Shown here in pieces: positions 1 through 11,574 of a stretch of DNA of 64,000 nucleotides (positions within the stretch are counted from its first letter, which is position 1; the number at the start of each line of letters is the position of its first letter). The position numbers and the translations under genes are program-made. The DNA is taken from NCBI GenBank assembly GCA_964036295.1, contig OZ038462.1, forward strand, positions 16,027,264-16,091,263, given 5' to 3'. This DNA is from Plumapathes pennacea. Taxonomy: Eukaryota; Cnidaria; Anthozoa; Antipatharia; Myriopathidae. The notes beneath the pieces are model-generated. The model worked only from the letters and a program-made list of their open reading frames with translations, made no database searches and had not been told where the DNA came from.

Positions 1-119
1 CTTTGAAAATACAACGAATCAAGGCTGAAGACTACCTAATTGCTAGTTTTCAACGAACAGTGAAAAGAAAGTTGAATTGATCACTTGAGGATGATTTCCG
101 GGCAGGTGGTCGGGTTTTC

Positions 120-261
120 GTTTCAAAAGTCACCATTTTGATCGCAACGTGACGTCAGTCACGCACGCGCAGTGGTTGCCGGAGGGAAAATCGGTACTTG
201 TTCGTTTGTCCTTTACACTCTTCGAATTTCTTTCCAAATCACCACATGAAGCATACTTAAA
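120..261 (+). promoter_or_regulatory. Macoilin promoter / 5' UTR with CRE site
   Basis: The 140 bases before the macoilin start hold a perfect cAMP-response palindrome TGACGTCA at 150-157, followed by an alternating GCACGCGCA stretch that resembles an NRF1 site. No TATA box is obvious. Such CRE/NRF1 promoters are typical of broadly expressed animal genes. The assignment rests on position and motif only; the transcription start is not visible. Confidence 0.45.
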
Positions 262-3200
262 ATGAAAAGAAGAACTATTGATCCATCTAAACTTAGAAGG
301 CCCTTAAAGCGTTCTCGTATCACAGAGTCAATCTATGGAAGGTGAGAAACAAAATCGAACTGACGCTGGGAAATGTTTGCCGTCCGACATGTCTGGTTTA
401 AAATATTCAAGTCTGAGAATGGCTTTTCTTCTTTCAGTGTATTTTTATACGTGAGGTTCTTCCTCGTCTGGGTTACTGTCTTAACGGCGGACTTTTTGTT
501 GGAGTTTCGCTTCGAGTACCTCTGGCCTTTCTGGCTGTTGCTGCGAAGCGCTTATGACTCTTTCAAATATCAAGGCTTGGTGAGTGAGTTAACACCGTGA
601 ATAACTGGTTAGATATTGATTTTCATTGCTTAGTGCTCTTCGCGTTTTATTTGGCGTTTTTCGTGATTTTTCTCGTCATAATTACTGTCTTCATACGTTT
701 CAGGCTTTCTCCTTGCTGTTTCTTGCATTGGCCTTTTGTTCGGATCTGATATGTTTGATGTTTTTGCCTGTACACTGGCTGTTCTTCGCCGCGAGTACTT
801 ATGTTTGGGTTCAATTCGTCTGGCATACAGGTAAATTTATAATATTGCAACGGTTGTAACCATTACTCGTGCTCTCTTGTGTTCTGGCTTTGGCGCGTGA
901 GATCTCCAAAGTGATCGAATTGTTTACTTTTAAAGATGGCGCGATGAACAGTGAATCGTGAATGATCTGATCTTTACCACATGTTATAGAAACGTTTCAC
1001 AACAACCTTGAAATTCACTTTCTGTGCTGTCGACTAATGGGCATTATTTTGTGATTGTTCCTTTTCAGATCGTGGTCTGTGTGTGCCCACTGTTAGCCTC
1101 TGGTTGTTATTTGTATATGTGGAAGCGTCGATTCGCCTTCGTGAACTAAAAAACCTTCCATTCCACTTAGATTTGTGTCGGCCGTTTGCCGCTCACTGGT
1201 AAGTATCGTTTGCTTTCGATGATCTTGTCGTGTATTGGCTGTGAAAAGTACCATTTTCTGATTTTATGCATTGATCCGATGTCAAAAAATTGAAAAGAGA
1301 CAACTGTCTTCGCCAGGATGTACGATTCCAAAAAAACCCTGTACCTGATAAATGGCAAAATTACATGCAGTAGCTCTTTTATGATTTCATCAAATGCTAT
1401 TAAACCCTTCTTTGCACATAGTTTATTTCAATTTTTTTAGCGAAGTTTTGTCAAACTAGTGTACACATTATATATAATAAACTTGAACTTGATTTTGTGC
1501 AGGCGTCCATTGCTACAGTAATAATATTGGTTCCTTTGGCTTCAGAGAAACACATACTTGATGTTTGATATACAACTGCATTTTGGTCCACTTTGTTCAT
1601 TTTGGTCCATCAGTTGTTAATGACCATTTGTACTGTATGAGTCAAATCCAACTGTGACCATCCCCCCTCCCACGTATGCTTGGGGTGGGGGAGAGGATGA
1701 TCATAGTTGAAAAAGACCTGTGTCATAAAAAAGAAATTGCTTGTTATGTGTTGCCCCTAATATTGGTTCATGAGGTAAATTTATGTATTATAAATATGCC
1801 CATGAAATATCTCCTTTTGCATATAGTTTGAAGGAATCATGATGCGTGATCCAATAGCATCCATTGTTTTATCATTTGTTAATTCCTGGCTGGTAAACTG
1901 TCCTGTAGTTTTACAGGAGTCCTGCTAGTGTATTTATTCCAGATTAGTCCCAAACAAAAGATGTCTTTAAGTTTTTTTCCTACAGATTTGAAGTAGTGTT
2001 AATAAAAATGTAGGCAATAATCAGGGATAGAACTTGGTACTTTTTCTTTCTAGACAGCCGGAATAGTAGATCCCAAATTTTACCAGTCCGCCAAGATTTT
2101 TACTGGTCCCAATTCAAGTTATACCAACTTCAAAATATAGTACTGAACTGAGTTTCTAACTTTTGGTACTAACAGTTATGCAATAACTAGTTTTGTAATG
2201 CTTTTCAGCAGGAATTAATGCTAGGTTTTCATTTAAGTCACAAGAACTGACACTTAGTGGTAGTTCAAAGCGTTTTGAGTGCGACTAGCCCACTAGTTCT
2301 CCTCAGGATTACTAGGATCACTGCCAATGCTGCTGTCAGATATCGCAGATGCTGCCTCATACTGCCAAATGTTAGCCATGGGATCACAAGTATAACATTG
2401 GCTTGTGATACTTTGCTGGACAGCCAGTACAAGTTTGTGGCCAATTTTACTAGTCTGTGGTCATTTTTACTAGTGATCGGACTAGCGGACTACCGCTAAC
2501 TTCTAACCCTGATAATGTAATGATGAATCACATTTTATGTGAACTGCGAAACATAGAATGATAGTGAAAGTGACCCTCTTATGAAGCAACATAAGGCTAT
2601 CAGATTTGGCTCATAGTGTTTTCCTTTTTTTTTTCCAGTATTGGGTATCCCGTTGTTACACTTGGATATGGTGTGAAGAGTTATGTAGGATATAAGATGA
2701 AGCAGGTGAGTCTTCCAGAATGGTATGAACTCTGAGCTTCATTTGAGTGGTAAGGCCTGACTGTTCAGCACAGTAGTTGAATGTTTGAATCAAATTCACC
2801 TTTGGGAAAGGAAATGGTAACCCTTTGACTCTCAAGTTCAAGATACTGATTCCCCCATCCTTTCAGAAGAAAAGGTATGAGTGATACAGTGAGAATTGAT
2901 GGTTTAATCATCTTTCATTGAAGAAATGTATCAAAAGCCAAGTTCTCATTACTGTACAATATATTTCTGGTAAGAAAATTGAAGTTGATCACTCTTGGGA
3001 GTGAAATGGTTAATGACATGCTGTAGCTTTCTGTTTGTGATGTTGACATGCTTTCCTGCATTGTTCCTTTTGTTGTTGTTGTTGCCTTTTTTTTTTTTTT
3101 TTTTTTTTTTTTCTTCTTCAGCGAAAGATGCAGCAGGTTGCTAAAGAGAATGAGTTTTACATGCAACTTATAAATCTGGCTTTACCGGCAGAGGTTGCTA

Positions 3201-4287
3201 ATCCACCTGATACTTCAGACAGACCATCAAGAGGTAAAGTTGCCAGTTTATGTTTTGATTTTACTGATGATACAATTGAAGGTCTGGGAGCAAGAAGGGC
3301 CTATATGTAGAGACTGAAGATGTTGCTTGGCTGCGTGGAAATACAAATTATATCTTCAAGCATTTATGATATCTCTGCAAGTGAGTGAGAGATACTGTTC
3401 ATCATCACGAGAAGATGAAATTTGTCATCACTCTCCAAGCAAGCATGTAAAGTTCTGTTTATCATATAGATATCGATAAAATACCCAGCACATAAATTTG
3501 CACAAATTTTGTTGGGGTAAGAGGAGTGAGGATGGCTATTTGCACTTTGTAATAACTTCAAAAGTCAAAATCTAAACAGGGAAGTGGAATTATCATGCTG
3601 TTTGGTTTCTTTTTCCAGTTCTATGCAATGGTAGGACTACTGAAGGAGAAGTGGCAGCTTCAAAAGGAAAATATCTTCCTGTCATGACGAACGGAATAAA
3701 CACAAAAAGTGATGTAGAACTTTTCTTAGCCAAGGAGGCCAGTCGACGAGGGCTTAGGTTGAGTGACTTGGAACCTGCTGCTAGTGCAAAGGGCAACCAT
3801 TGTGCTTTTAAGGACTATCATGCACTCCCGAGCTTGTCCTCTAAGAAGGGAAGTGAAGATCATAATTTAAATGAACTCAATAAGCTGTCACTAGAAGCTG
3901 CTGATAAGGCTGGCAAAGTACACAACGGCAAGGCTGGGTTTTCAGTTTTGGGAAAGAACACACGGAAAGCAAATGGGAAAGTGAATGATAAAGTTAAAGA
4001 GTTTGAAGAAGAAGAGGAGGAGGACTCTGACAGCGATTCTCTGAGTGCATCAAGCAGTTCAATGAATGGTAGCAGAAAGAACAGCCGAAGTAACTCTCCC
4101 AAGGTTGGTTTTGTTCACTGTTCGCAAGTGCTAGAAATGTGTAAAACATTTAAGGCTTAAAAATTGTTCCTAACACGAGGAAACGTAATATATCAAACGG
4201 AAAATAACATTTTTAGGTAAAAAAAAAAAAAACAAAAAAACAAAAAACAAAAAACAAAAAAACAAAAAAACAAAAACTAGTTGTTGA

Positions 4288-4335
<48 letters not shown>

Positions 4336-5356
4336 GGTCTGTTGTACATTAGTCAGTGTAATTTGTTGTGTTTTTCCTCTCCAGGGTCATGATAAGTCGA
4401 ATTCTCTGGATATGGGTCCAAGTCTCTTGGCGCAGATAAAGGAGGAAAGGGCCCTGAGGTGAGCACGTGATTTCTTGTGCTAAATATCTATTAATTTAGT
4501 ACACCGTATTTCCTCCAATAAGCGCCCATCTCTTTGCCTCTTCATTTTCCCGGGCCAACTGATAACGTGATAAAAGGGTTAATACAGCAATGAATATGCG
4601 TGCTTTTCATAAATAGGAATTGCCGAATGAACGAGAAAACAAGAACGTGTATTTGTAAAGTTTACTTAGTAAACTATATATGATAAAGCATCTCTGGTAA
4701 GTCATCTCTGGTTAACTATATTTAGTAAAGTATATCTCCTTTTTTCCAGACGCCGATCCGAGAGTAACTTGTCGCTGTTTGAGGCCGATGTGAAGAGACT
4801 GAAAGCGGAACTTCACGCCAGTCGGCAGTGCGAACAGGACTTACGCTGTAATATGCACACACTGATGGCAAACGAGAGGCAAGCCAAGTCGGAACTGCAG
4901 CAGTTGCGAGCTGAGACTGAAATTTATCAGCAGAAGTAAGTGGATTCGGTTGTTGAACGCACAGTTTCTTATGTTAAATGGTTAAACCCTTTCACTCCCA
5001 AGCTCAAACTACAGATTCTCCCAACCTTGCTAAAGGATAGCGTATTGGTGATGTAGTGAGAATTGACTGTCCAATGAATGAGCTGGCGAATTCTCCATAC
5101 TGTATGCGGATTGGCTTTTGATTCCTTGTTCACGTGAAAGCTGATAAACCTGTCAATCCTCACTACATTACTCATACATTTTCTTCTTACAAGGCTGGGA
5201 GAATCTGCAGTTTGAGATTGGGAATGAAAGGGAGAGTGATTTGGGAATGTTAGGGTTTTACGTTTGGTCCTAATACTGTGATATCAAGTTTAACTGCGGT
5301 CGTATCAGTGAAAACAGTAATCTATCTCTCCTTACGAAAGTTTGCAAATTGGACTT

Positions 5357-5394
<38 letters not shown>

Positions 5395-6101
5395 GGTACA
5401 GAAATCAAGCTCTTTCAGCCACTAAACAACAGGATCGTAACAACATCGTAAGTTTGGAACGTAAACTGAAGACGGAGCGAGATGCTCGTCTTCTCGCGGA
5501 GACCCAGTTACGTGACGAACGCAAGAAGCAGAAGACAGAGGACGCGGCAGCGAAATACCGTGAGGAGGCGAGCCGACACGAGTCGTGTATCGCGCTCAAA
5601 GTGGAGCTTGAAGATGAAATTCGGCAGCAGCGAGCGCTGTTTCTGGAGAAAGAAGAGGAGCTGAAACGGGCGGAAAGGGAGACTGAAGCACTACGAAAGA
5701 AATCCAAGGAGACTGAAAGTCTTCAATTCAAGAAGGAGACAGAGATCCTCATGTCCGCCCTCACGGCCATGCAGGGCAAGAACACTCACCTGGAGAACAG
5801 CCTCAGCTCAGAGACGAGGCTCAAACTCGATTTGTTCTCGGCCCTGGGCGAGACGCGTCGGCAGCTGGAGATTACTCAGAACAAACTAGTAAGCAGCGAG
5901 CGGGAGCTGGAGGCCCTCAAGGCCAAGATTGCCGAGGCCATGGCAGTGATGCCAAGCGCGAGCTACTCCGCAGAATCGGGAGTCCCTTGCTTCACGTCTA
6001 ACCACGCCACCACCCCTCAAGACATGAACCTCCACACCCGCAGCCTGGACCCGAGTGCTCCCTGTTACGTTCCAACCCACAAGAAGAATGGTTTACTGTG
6101 A
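262..6101 (+). CDS. MACO1: Macoilin (TMEM57 family), ten exons
   Basis: Macoilin is a conserved ER/nuclear-envelope membrane protein linked to neuronal function. Exons: 262-341, 438-579, 704-830, 1069-1198, 2639-2705, 3122-3233, 3619-4103, 4385-4458, 4750-4935, 5402-6101. All joints keep phase and give 700 residues (human about 664). The N-terminus MKRRTIDPSKLRRPLKRSRI and the hydrophobic stretch with FRFEYLWPFWLL and HWLFFAASTYVWVQFVWHT match the family closely; several membrane segments fall in the first ~180 residues. Residues ~220-380 are a variable, Ser/Glu-rich linker with an acidic EEEEEEDSDSDS run. From ~405 the protein is coiled coil, ending in the conserved LMSALTAMQGK and LKLDLFSALGE blocks. 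The start at 262 is chosen because it reproduces the family N-terminus. Two introns end in long T tracts. The family call is very secure. Confidence 0.95.
2021..2512. repeat. Inverted-repeat element in macoilin intron 4
   Basis: The left end reads TCAGGGATAGAACTT and the right end is its near reverse complement, AACTTCTAACCCTGA. The inside repeats the motif TTTTACTGGTC / TTTTACTAGTC several times. The arms and intronic position suggest a non-autonomous DNA transposon, but no target duplication is convincing. Confidence 0.45.
2821..3009 (+). mobile_element. TTAA-type MITE (family A), copy 1
   Basis: This is one of thirteen copies of a ~200 bp element whose ends are CCCTTTCACTCCCAAG and its reverse complement. 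This copy has CCCTTTGACTCTCAAG at the left, TCTTGGGAGTGAAATGG at the right, and TTAA on the right flank (3010-3013). It lies in macoilin intron 5. TTAA flanks and CCC-starting ends are features of piggyBac-type elements; it has no coding capacity. Confidence 0.75.
4214..4336 (+). repeat. A/AAAAC-rich tract followed by (GTT)n microsatellite
   Basis: An A-rich tract of AAAAAAC units (4214-4276) runs into about 18 GTT units (4286-4336) inside macoilin intron 7. It is simple-sequence DNA only. Confidence 0.9.
4986..5234. mobile_element. Fold-back derivative of MITE family A
   Basis: The left half is a family A element in forward orientation (CCCTTTCACTCCCAAGCTC, then GATGTAGTGAGAATTGA). The right half is the same sequence reversed (TCAATCCTCACTACATTACTC, then GGCTGGGAGAATCTGCAG). 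The RNA or single strand would form a long hairpin. It sits in macoilin intron 9, 170 bases before the last exon. Confidence 0.7.
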
Positions 6102-8158
6102 ACAAGTGAGACTACTTACACCGGTACACCGAGGCCCAACCGTTCAGTTAAAACTTATGTCGGTCTAAATTATTGGGTACGTTGCTAGACCAGTTGTTTT
6201 TTGTTTTGTTGTTTTTGTTTTGTTTTTTGTTTTTTGTTTTTTTTTTTTCTTAGATCTTGGGCCTCTGTTGGCTTTTGAAATGAAAAATATGTGCACCTCG
6301 TGGACAGAAAGTTCCATTTTTTTGGTTCATATAAGAAATCACGTGATAAGGCCTCGTTTCTAGGAAGAAAGGTGTCCCGGGTGAATCTGGTCGAATATGG
6401 CCGTCTCGTTTTGTTTTAAAAACTCAGTTTATGTAGCCCACGGATGGCAGATCGAAAGAAGATTTATTTATTATTTCTTTACACACTTTTGGGCTGATTT
6501 TTTTAAAAAAGCGAACCTAGTTTTCGCTAAATTGAAGTTCAGGCGGAATCCGTAAACCAACCAGTTAGCCAAAAGTTAAATTGCACTTTTAGAACCTGGA
6601 CAGGCGTTGCTTTATAAAGACCACGTTTGGCCGTGGTCCGATAAGCATGGCTATTGTTTAAATCTTGTTTAGACGATCTTTTTTAAAAAATCGGCCCTTT
6701 ATGTTTTCGACTACATGATTTTGCGTTTGGACCAGGCCTTGTGCCTCCCTGGCTTGTTGTCGCTAGTCCGAAACATGGTTTCTCGTGTACACATCTTGCT
6801 TCGATTTAGTAAGAAATGTATGAGTAGTTGCCTCGGGTCTTTGGACAACTTTTCTTCATATAAACGGGGCCTAAATCTCAGTATATCCATTAGCGGCAGC
6901 ATGGAACATTGTTTGAATAACTTGAAAAGCCGACAGAGACCTGAGACCTGATCGGAAAAGTTAGGTGTTGGTTTCATAGTGTAGTCAACTCACATCTTAG
7001 GTTCAAGATGATATTCTGATGGGACACCTCATTGCATTTCCATTTTCGATTCTCGAAATGTTATATTTATTGCCTCGAACGGGTCAGAATAGAAACAAAA
7101 TTCGCTTTGGACTATTGTATAGTGATATCTGTTAGTCAAGACGTATCTGGTCAGCTTGTTTCATTGCTAGACTTATTTTATCTTTTACCGTAAACTCAAC
7201 TGTTTGGCATGGAGAGTGCTGGACTATTGTATATTCAAAGCGAAACAATAGTTTTATTTTTTCGATAAGGGTTCTGGCTACACTCAGATTTTTCACGGGA
7301 TTTTGTGTACAACCCCATCTGCAGAACGTCATTTATAACATCACCGACGTTAATTGCTACACCTAATTCCTTCTCAAACTTTTGGTGAATAAAACGCAAA
7401 GTTTTGGTTAAAACACAGTTTTGGTTAAAACACAGTTTTGTTTTAGCCTGAAAAATTTTGGCTGATTTGTTTGAAACATGTGCTCTCATGCATCCATCGA
7501 GCTTTAGAACAATTTTGCTTTTCAATACATAACTTCATCCTTGTTTTTTTTTTTTTTTTTTTTTTTTCGTATGAAGATTTATTTTAGCATACCGGTCATC
7601 TGCCCATAGTTGTAGATCAAAGTTTGTGAGAGGCCGTATGCGCTATGGGAGAGTCAAAGTTCTATTATACGAGGTGTTCTGTTAGTTTTCCTTGAGTTTC
7701 ACTTGTTGATCATTTTATTGGTGTGGTGAAGGTGCTATCTATTTGTCATTGAGCCTCGGTGACCGTCATGGCGTGTAAGCCTTTGAAGTGAAAGAGCAAC
7801 GTTCTTACAAAGAGATGTCAGCTGCCGTAAAGTAACAGCAGGCTGGCAGTCTTTAGTTTAATAAATTATGCAGTTAAAACAAGTCTCTGTTCCCTTGTTA
7901 CTCGTCACTTGATGAAAAATCGAATCAATGCAGACACGTGCAACTGTTTGGCCGGAGACTGGCCCGGACTGAGGAGCGACTGACATCCCCACATGGGCTT
8001 GTTAAACAGAGGGTCAGCTACTTCAGCTTACTAGAGGTATATGAAAAGTTAAGGGTCACTATTTCGACCCCATATAAAAATTTTCCCATACAACGCAACA
8101 GGTGACATGCACGGCGTGGCCTGGACCCTCGTCGCGCGGTTACACAGTTTTGTAAAAA
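6102..8158. other. Macoilin 3' UTR and intergenic DNA
   Basis: No gene is recognised here. The first part is T/G-rich (TTTTTGTTTTG-like runs, 6196-6250) and probably 3' UTR. The first AATAAA hexamers on the + strand are at 7388 and 7860, so a UTR of over 1.2 kb is possible. A 17-18 bp unit with GGTTAAAACACAG is tandemly doubled at about 7400-7440, and a T28 tract lies at about 7540-7567. Confidence 0.5.
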
Positions 8159-11100
8159 ATGGCGGCACTTAAGCTGGTGTTACACTGGTCGATTTGCAAC
8201 GACGATTTGCAACGATATGATGTTGCGCTAAAAATCTTTCAGGTGTAACACCCCATTACGAGCGATTTTTTGCGATGTTTGCAGTGCTTCAACGCGTTGC
8301 AAGTTTTTGAAAGCGATTCAAAAACTTGCAACGCCGTTGCGCAAATTTAGAGCAAATTGGCGTTGCAAATCGTCGTTGCAAATCGACCAGTGTAACACCA
8401 CCTTTAAGGGGCTTGTGTGCATGGTAGTCGGGGAAGCATCAGGCTTGGGGCTGGCCTCTGCTAGAAAGCTTGCCAGCGAGGGTGCTAAAGTATTGATAGC
8501 AGACTTGCCTTCCAGTGGGGGAGATGAGATGGCGAGAGAGATGGGAAAACATTGTATTTTCTCTGCTGCTGATGTGAGTGAAGCGCAGGTTGGGGACGTG
8601 AAGTTTTGAGTCTGCAGTAAAGGCAGTTTCTCCTCTTGTGTAGATGACGTCTGAAAGTCACATAAATGAAGCTCTGGAGAAGTTGAGGGGCACTTTTGGC
8701 CCTGTGCGAGCCGTTGTGACTACTGCTGCAACACTCCTTGTTGCCCAGACTCTGTCAGGCACTGGCAAACCACACTCATTGCAACAATTTGAAGAAGTTA
8801 TGAAGGTGAGAAACCCGCAATGTTCTAGCTGTCAGCGACAAACGATTGACCCCCGGGCTGTTGACCCCCATGTTAGCACTCCATTTTAACTGTCTATAAA
8901 TTATGCTCGTAAAATGGCGAATTATGCCTGCCGGCAGTGTTCGTAAAAACCGTGAATTATGCTCAAAATTATGCTCGGGGGAACAAAATTATGCTCGGTA
9001 CGAGCCTTGCCCCAGTCTCTTTCCACGCATGGTTTCGCCCCCAGCCTATGCGGCCGCGTATCCCGAGCTTCCGAGCGAGGCTACCCGATACTGTGTGTCT
9101 TGATACTTCGGAAAACTCCTTCCTAGTCGCCGAATGAAGACTTTTCCACTTTTCCTGGACCTCTAGAAACCTCGTCCGGCTTTCCACTCCGACGGCGTTT
9201 ATTTCCTGCCACTCTCGGACTTATTTGTTCGTGACACTGGTCAGTTTGATCTGCGAGACAGCGATGTGATTCTCGACTTGTTCGGTCGGTATGGTAATTT
9301 CGGATTCAGAAAAAATTCGTTTTCTCGCCTTGTGTGTTTTCACTACAGCGGAAGTCAGTACATGGTGTTTACCGAAACAAATATTATGGGATGCAAACCC
9401 GCGCTTTGCTTTGAACAACGCTTTTAGGGCCTCTTCATATGAGCCCGGTTGACCGGGCCAGCTCGGTTACCGAGATCTCGCCCTCCCACTATTTCCTCTG
9501 TAATAGTTCCGATGTGTTCATATGAGAGGGCAGGCCAGCCCGGTCAACCGAGATCTCGGTTAACCGGGCTGGCCCGTTTCTCATATGAACACTCCAGCCC
9601 GGTTAACCGGGATGAAAATGTTTCAACTATGCGAGTCTGAAATGTACTTGCTTCTTAATTTGGCATTGATGGTAGAATTGGTAAAAACCTTTGCATCATG
9701 GACACTTTATCTCGGGGTTACCCGGGCTGAAATCTCCCATATGAACACATGACCGGGCTGGCCCGGTTGACCTAGCCAGCCCGGTCAATCGGGCTTATAT
9801 GAAGAGGCCCTTACAACCTCGGGTTAGTAAACCTTCGGTCGAGAAATTTAACTCCCGGGTAAATATGCCTAACCCCAGGTTATAGTTTAACCTCCTTTTG
9901 AACAACCGGGCCCTGAGCGTCTGATACGGGCGCGTTATAGCGAATGTTGGGCGAGATCACAAGATATTTTCGATTTGCTTTGAATTTGTTTTATTTATTT
10001 TTCTTTCAACTGTAATGCATGTCTTTGTCTTACTGATTTCTTCAAATTATGCTTATAAATTATGCTCGAGAATGCGGAATTATGCCGGCATAATGCCCGA
10101 TGCTCGAAGTAGTGAATTATGCTCGAAATTATGCCGGCATAACTATTTATCAAAGCCTACCCCTCCATAAACTTTCATATGGGCTTATGTTGCAGGAAAA
10201 TGAACCAATCAGAGCATGCAATTTCACCGGAAGTAGCTCTAGCCATATAATAAAATGATTTACAGCCTCAGAAAACACAGCCCGGGCAATTTGTACTAAT
10301 TGATCGATATGAAAGTTTATGGAAGGGGTTTAGTCATTGCGCACAAGATTTATTTTACAGGTTAACTGCACTGGAGTGTTTAATGTTGTGTGCCTAGTTG
10401 CCCAGCAAATGGCTTCAAATGAACCCAACACTAATGGAGAAAGGGGAGTCATCATCAACACATCCAGTGTGCATGCCACTGAGGGCCAAAGTGTAAAGGT
10501 GGCCTACAGTGCCTCTAAAGCTGCTATCAATGCCATGACATTACCCTTGGCTAGAGACCTGTCTGGTCATGGCATTCGTGTCAACTGTATAGCACCTGGT
10601 AAGAGTGAAACAGTAGCAACAAGACTTCACCCTATAAACTCAAACAATGAGACAGTTGCACATGACTACTGTGTAGCATGCATTTTTCACGAGATCTAAT
10701 TTTTGTAAATTCCCAACAATTCACAAAAATCAGTTCCCATGAAAATAAACTCCTGCGAGAAAAAGATCAGTGAAAATTTACTCCATTTACTTCAAGCAGT
10801 CTCTGTGGTCTCTGGGAAAATTTGGAGGAAGAGCCTGAAATCATGCTAACTGATAGGCCTACAGTACTATATTTTACACGTTTTGTGCAATGGCATATGA
10901 AGTCAAACTTTACCTTAGCTGTAAATTAGTAAAATAAACAAGATTTATTCCCTTGTTGTCACCAATATCGTATATGAGGTACAGCAGTAAGTAGATACAA
11001 CAGTAAAGTCCGAAGTCCAAATTTGTGAAAAATCAGTTTGCCCTGCAAAATGCAAAAAAAATCAGCAATCTGCTAAATTAAACTAAGTGTCAGCCATCTC

Positions 11101-11574
11101 TTTGCTGTCACTGGGGATCAGCTAAGGGATCAGCTAAGTCACGAGGTGCTTATGTATTACTGCCTGGAAAAGATCACTATAATCACGATGAAGTTAAGAC
11201 AATAATAATTATTGTCTTAACTTCATCATGACTATAGTGATAATAATTATTATTATGATAAAATATTATGATATTAATGTTTTTACTAATATCACTTGAG
11301 TGAGAGATTGTTGCTGTGATGCACACATGACATGCTGCCAGCTCAAATTTCAACTTTTGCTTTCTCCTCATTTCTAGCAATGTTCCTGACACCGATGTTC
11401 ATCAGAGGCAGGCCTGACAAAGGACAGGAAGCAGCAGCACAGTTTGTACCTTTCCCAAAAAACATTTCCGATCCTGCTGACTTTGCCCATCTTGTTCAGA
11501 CAGTCATAGAAAACCCCACAATTAACGGAGAAGTTATACGGATAGATGGCGCTGTCCGAATGCCTTACGCATGA
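8159..11574 (+). CDS. HSD17B10-like short-chain dehydrogenase, first exon split by a MITE
   Basis: This gene resembles type 10 17-beta-hydroxysteroid / 3-hydroxyacyl-CoA dehydrogenase, a mitochondrial NAD-dependent SDR. Exons: 8159-8573 (interrupted by the insert at 8173-8407), 8644-8805, 10361-10598, 11378-11574. Family landmarks are GEASGLGLA (cofactor glycines), the Asp of IADLPSSGG (NAD preference), AADMTSE, the Ser of INTSSV, the YSASK catalytic pair, and the ending [21 protein letters not shown]. The usual TGG before ASGLG is VGE here, and the N-C-A-G motif after beta-4 reads TTAAT. The ancestral start is probably ATG at 8159 (AAA before, G after), giving [17 protein letters not shown] once the insert is removed. 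With the insert present that frame stops at 8246. The downstream frame is open from 8232 but its first ATG is at 8421, inside beta-strand 1. The gene may be a new pseudoallele or use the 8421 start. Confidence 0.85.
8173..8407. mobile_element. TTAA-flanked MITE (family B) inside HSD17B10-like exon 1
   Basis: TTAA at 8169-8172 and 8404-8407 flanks ends that are near-perfect inverted repeats for about 40 bp (GTGTTACACTGGTCGATTTG and its complement). Removing one TTAA plus the element (235 bp) rejoins the SDR reading frame exactly at CTT AAG GGG. No protein is encoded. The clean duplication and matched arms indicate a fairly young insertion of piggyBac type. Confidence 0.9.
8893..10143. repeat. 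AATTATGCTCG-rich repeat arms in SDR intron 2
   Basis: Two blocks (8893-9005 and 10047-10143) share TATAAATTATGCTCG and many variants of AATTATGCTCGAAATTATGCC in the same orientation. Between them lie unrelated DNA and the family C element. The arms may be the ends or long terminal regions of one interrupted element, or two independent tandem-repeat patches. Confidence 0.4.
9427..9810. mobile_element. Harbinger-like MITE (family C), TTA target duplication
   Basis: The ends are GGGCCTCTTCATATGAGCCC and its near complement GGGCTTATATGAAGAGGCCC, flanked by TTA at 9424-9426 and 9811-9813. The interior carries several palindromic CAGCCCGGTTAACCGGGCTGG-like blocks. A 3 bp TTA duplication is the PIF/Harbinger signature. 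It is 384 bp long with no coding capacity. Confidence 0.8.
11172..11232 (+). repeat. Near-perfect 60 bp hairpin in SDR intron 3
   Basis: Thirty-base arms (ATCACTATAATCACGATGAA... and its complement) pair almost completely. The two differences become G-U pairs in RNA, and the turn is one base. The size and tight loop are unlike a canonical microRNA precursor, which has a longer loop, so a small palindromic transposon relic is equally possible. Confidence 0.6.

Noticed and set aside
5405-5707. 100-codon minus-strand frame, Ser/Arg-rich
   Set aside because: Shadow of the macoilin coiled-coil exon (Glu/Arg codons read backward).
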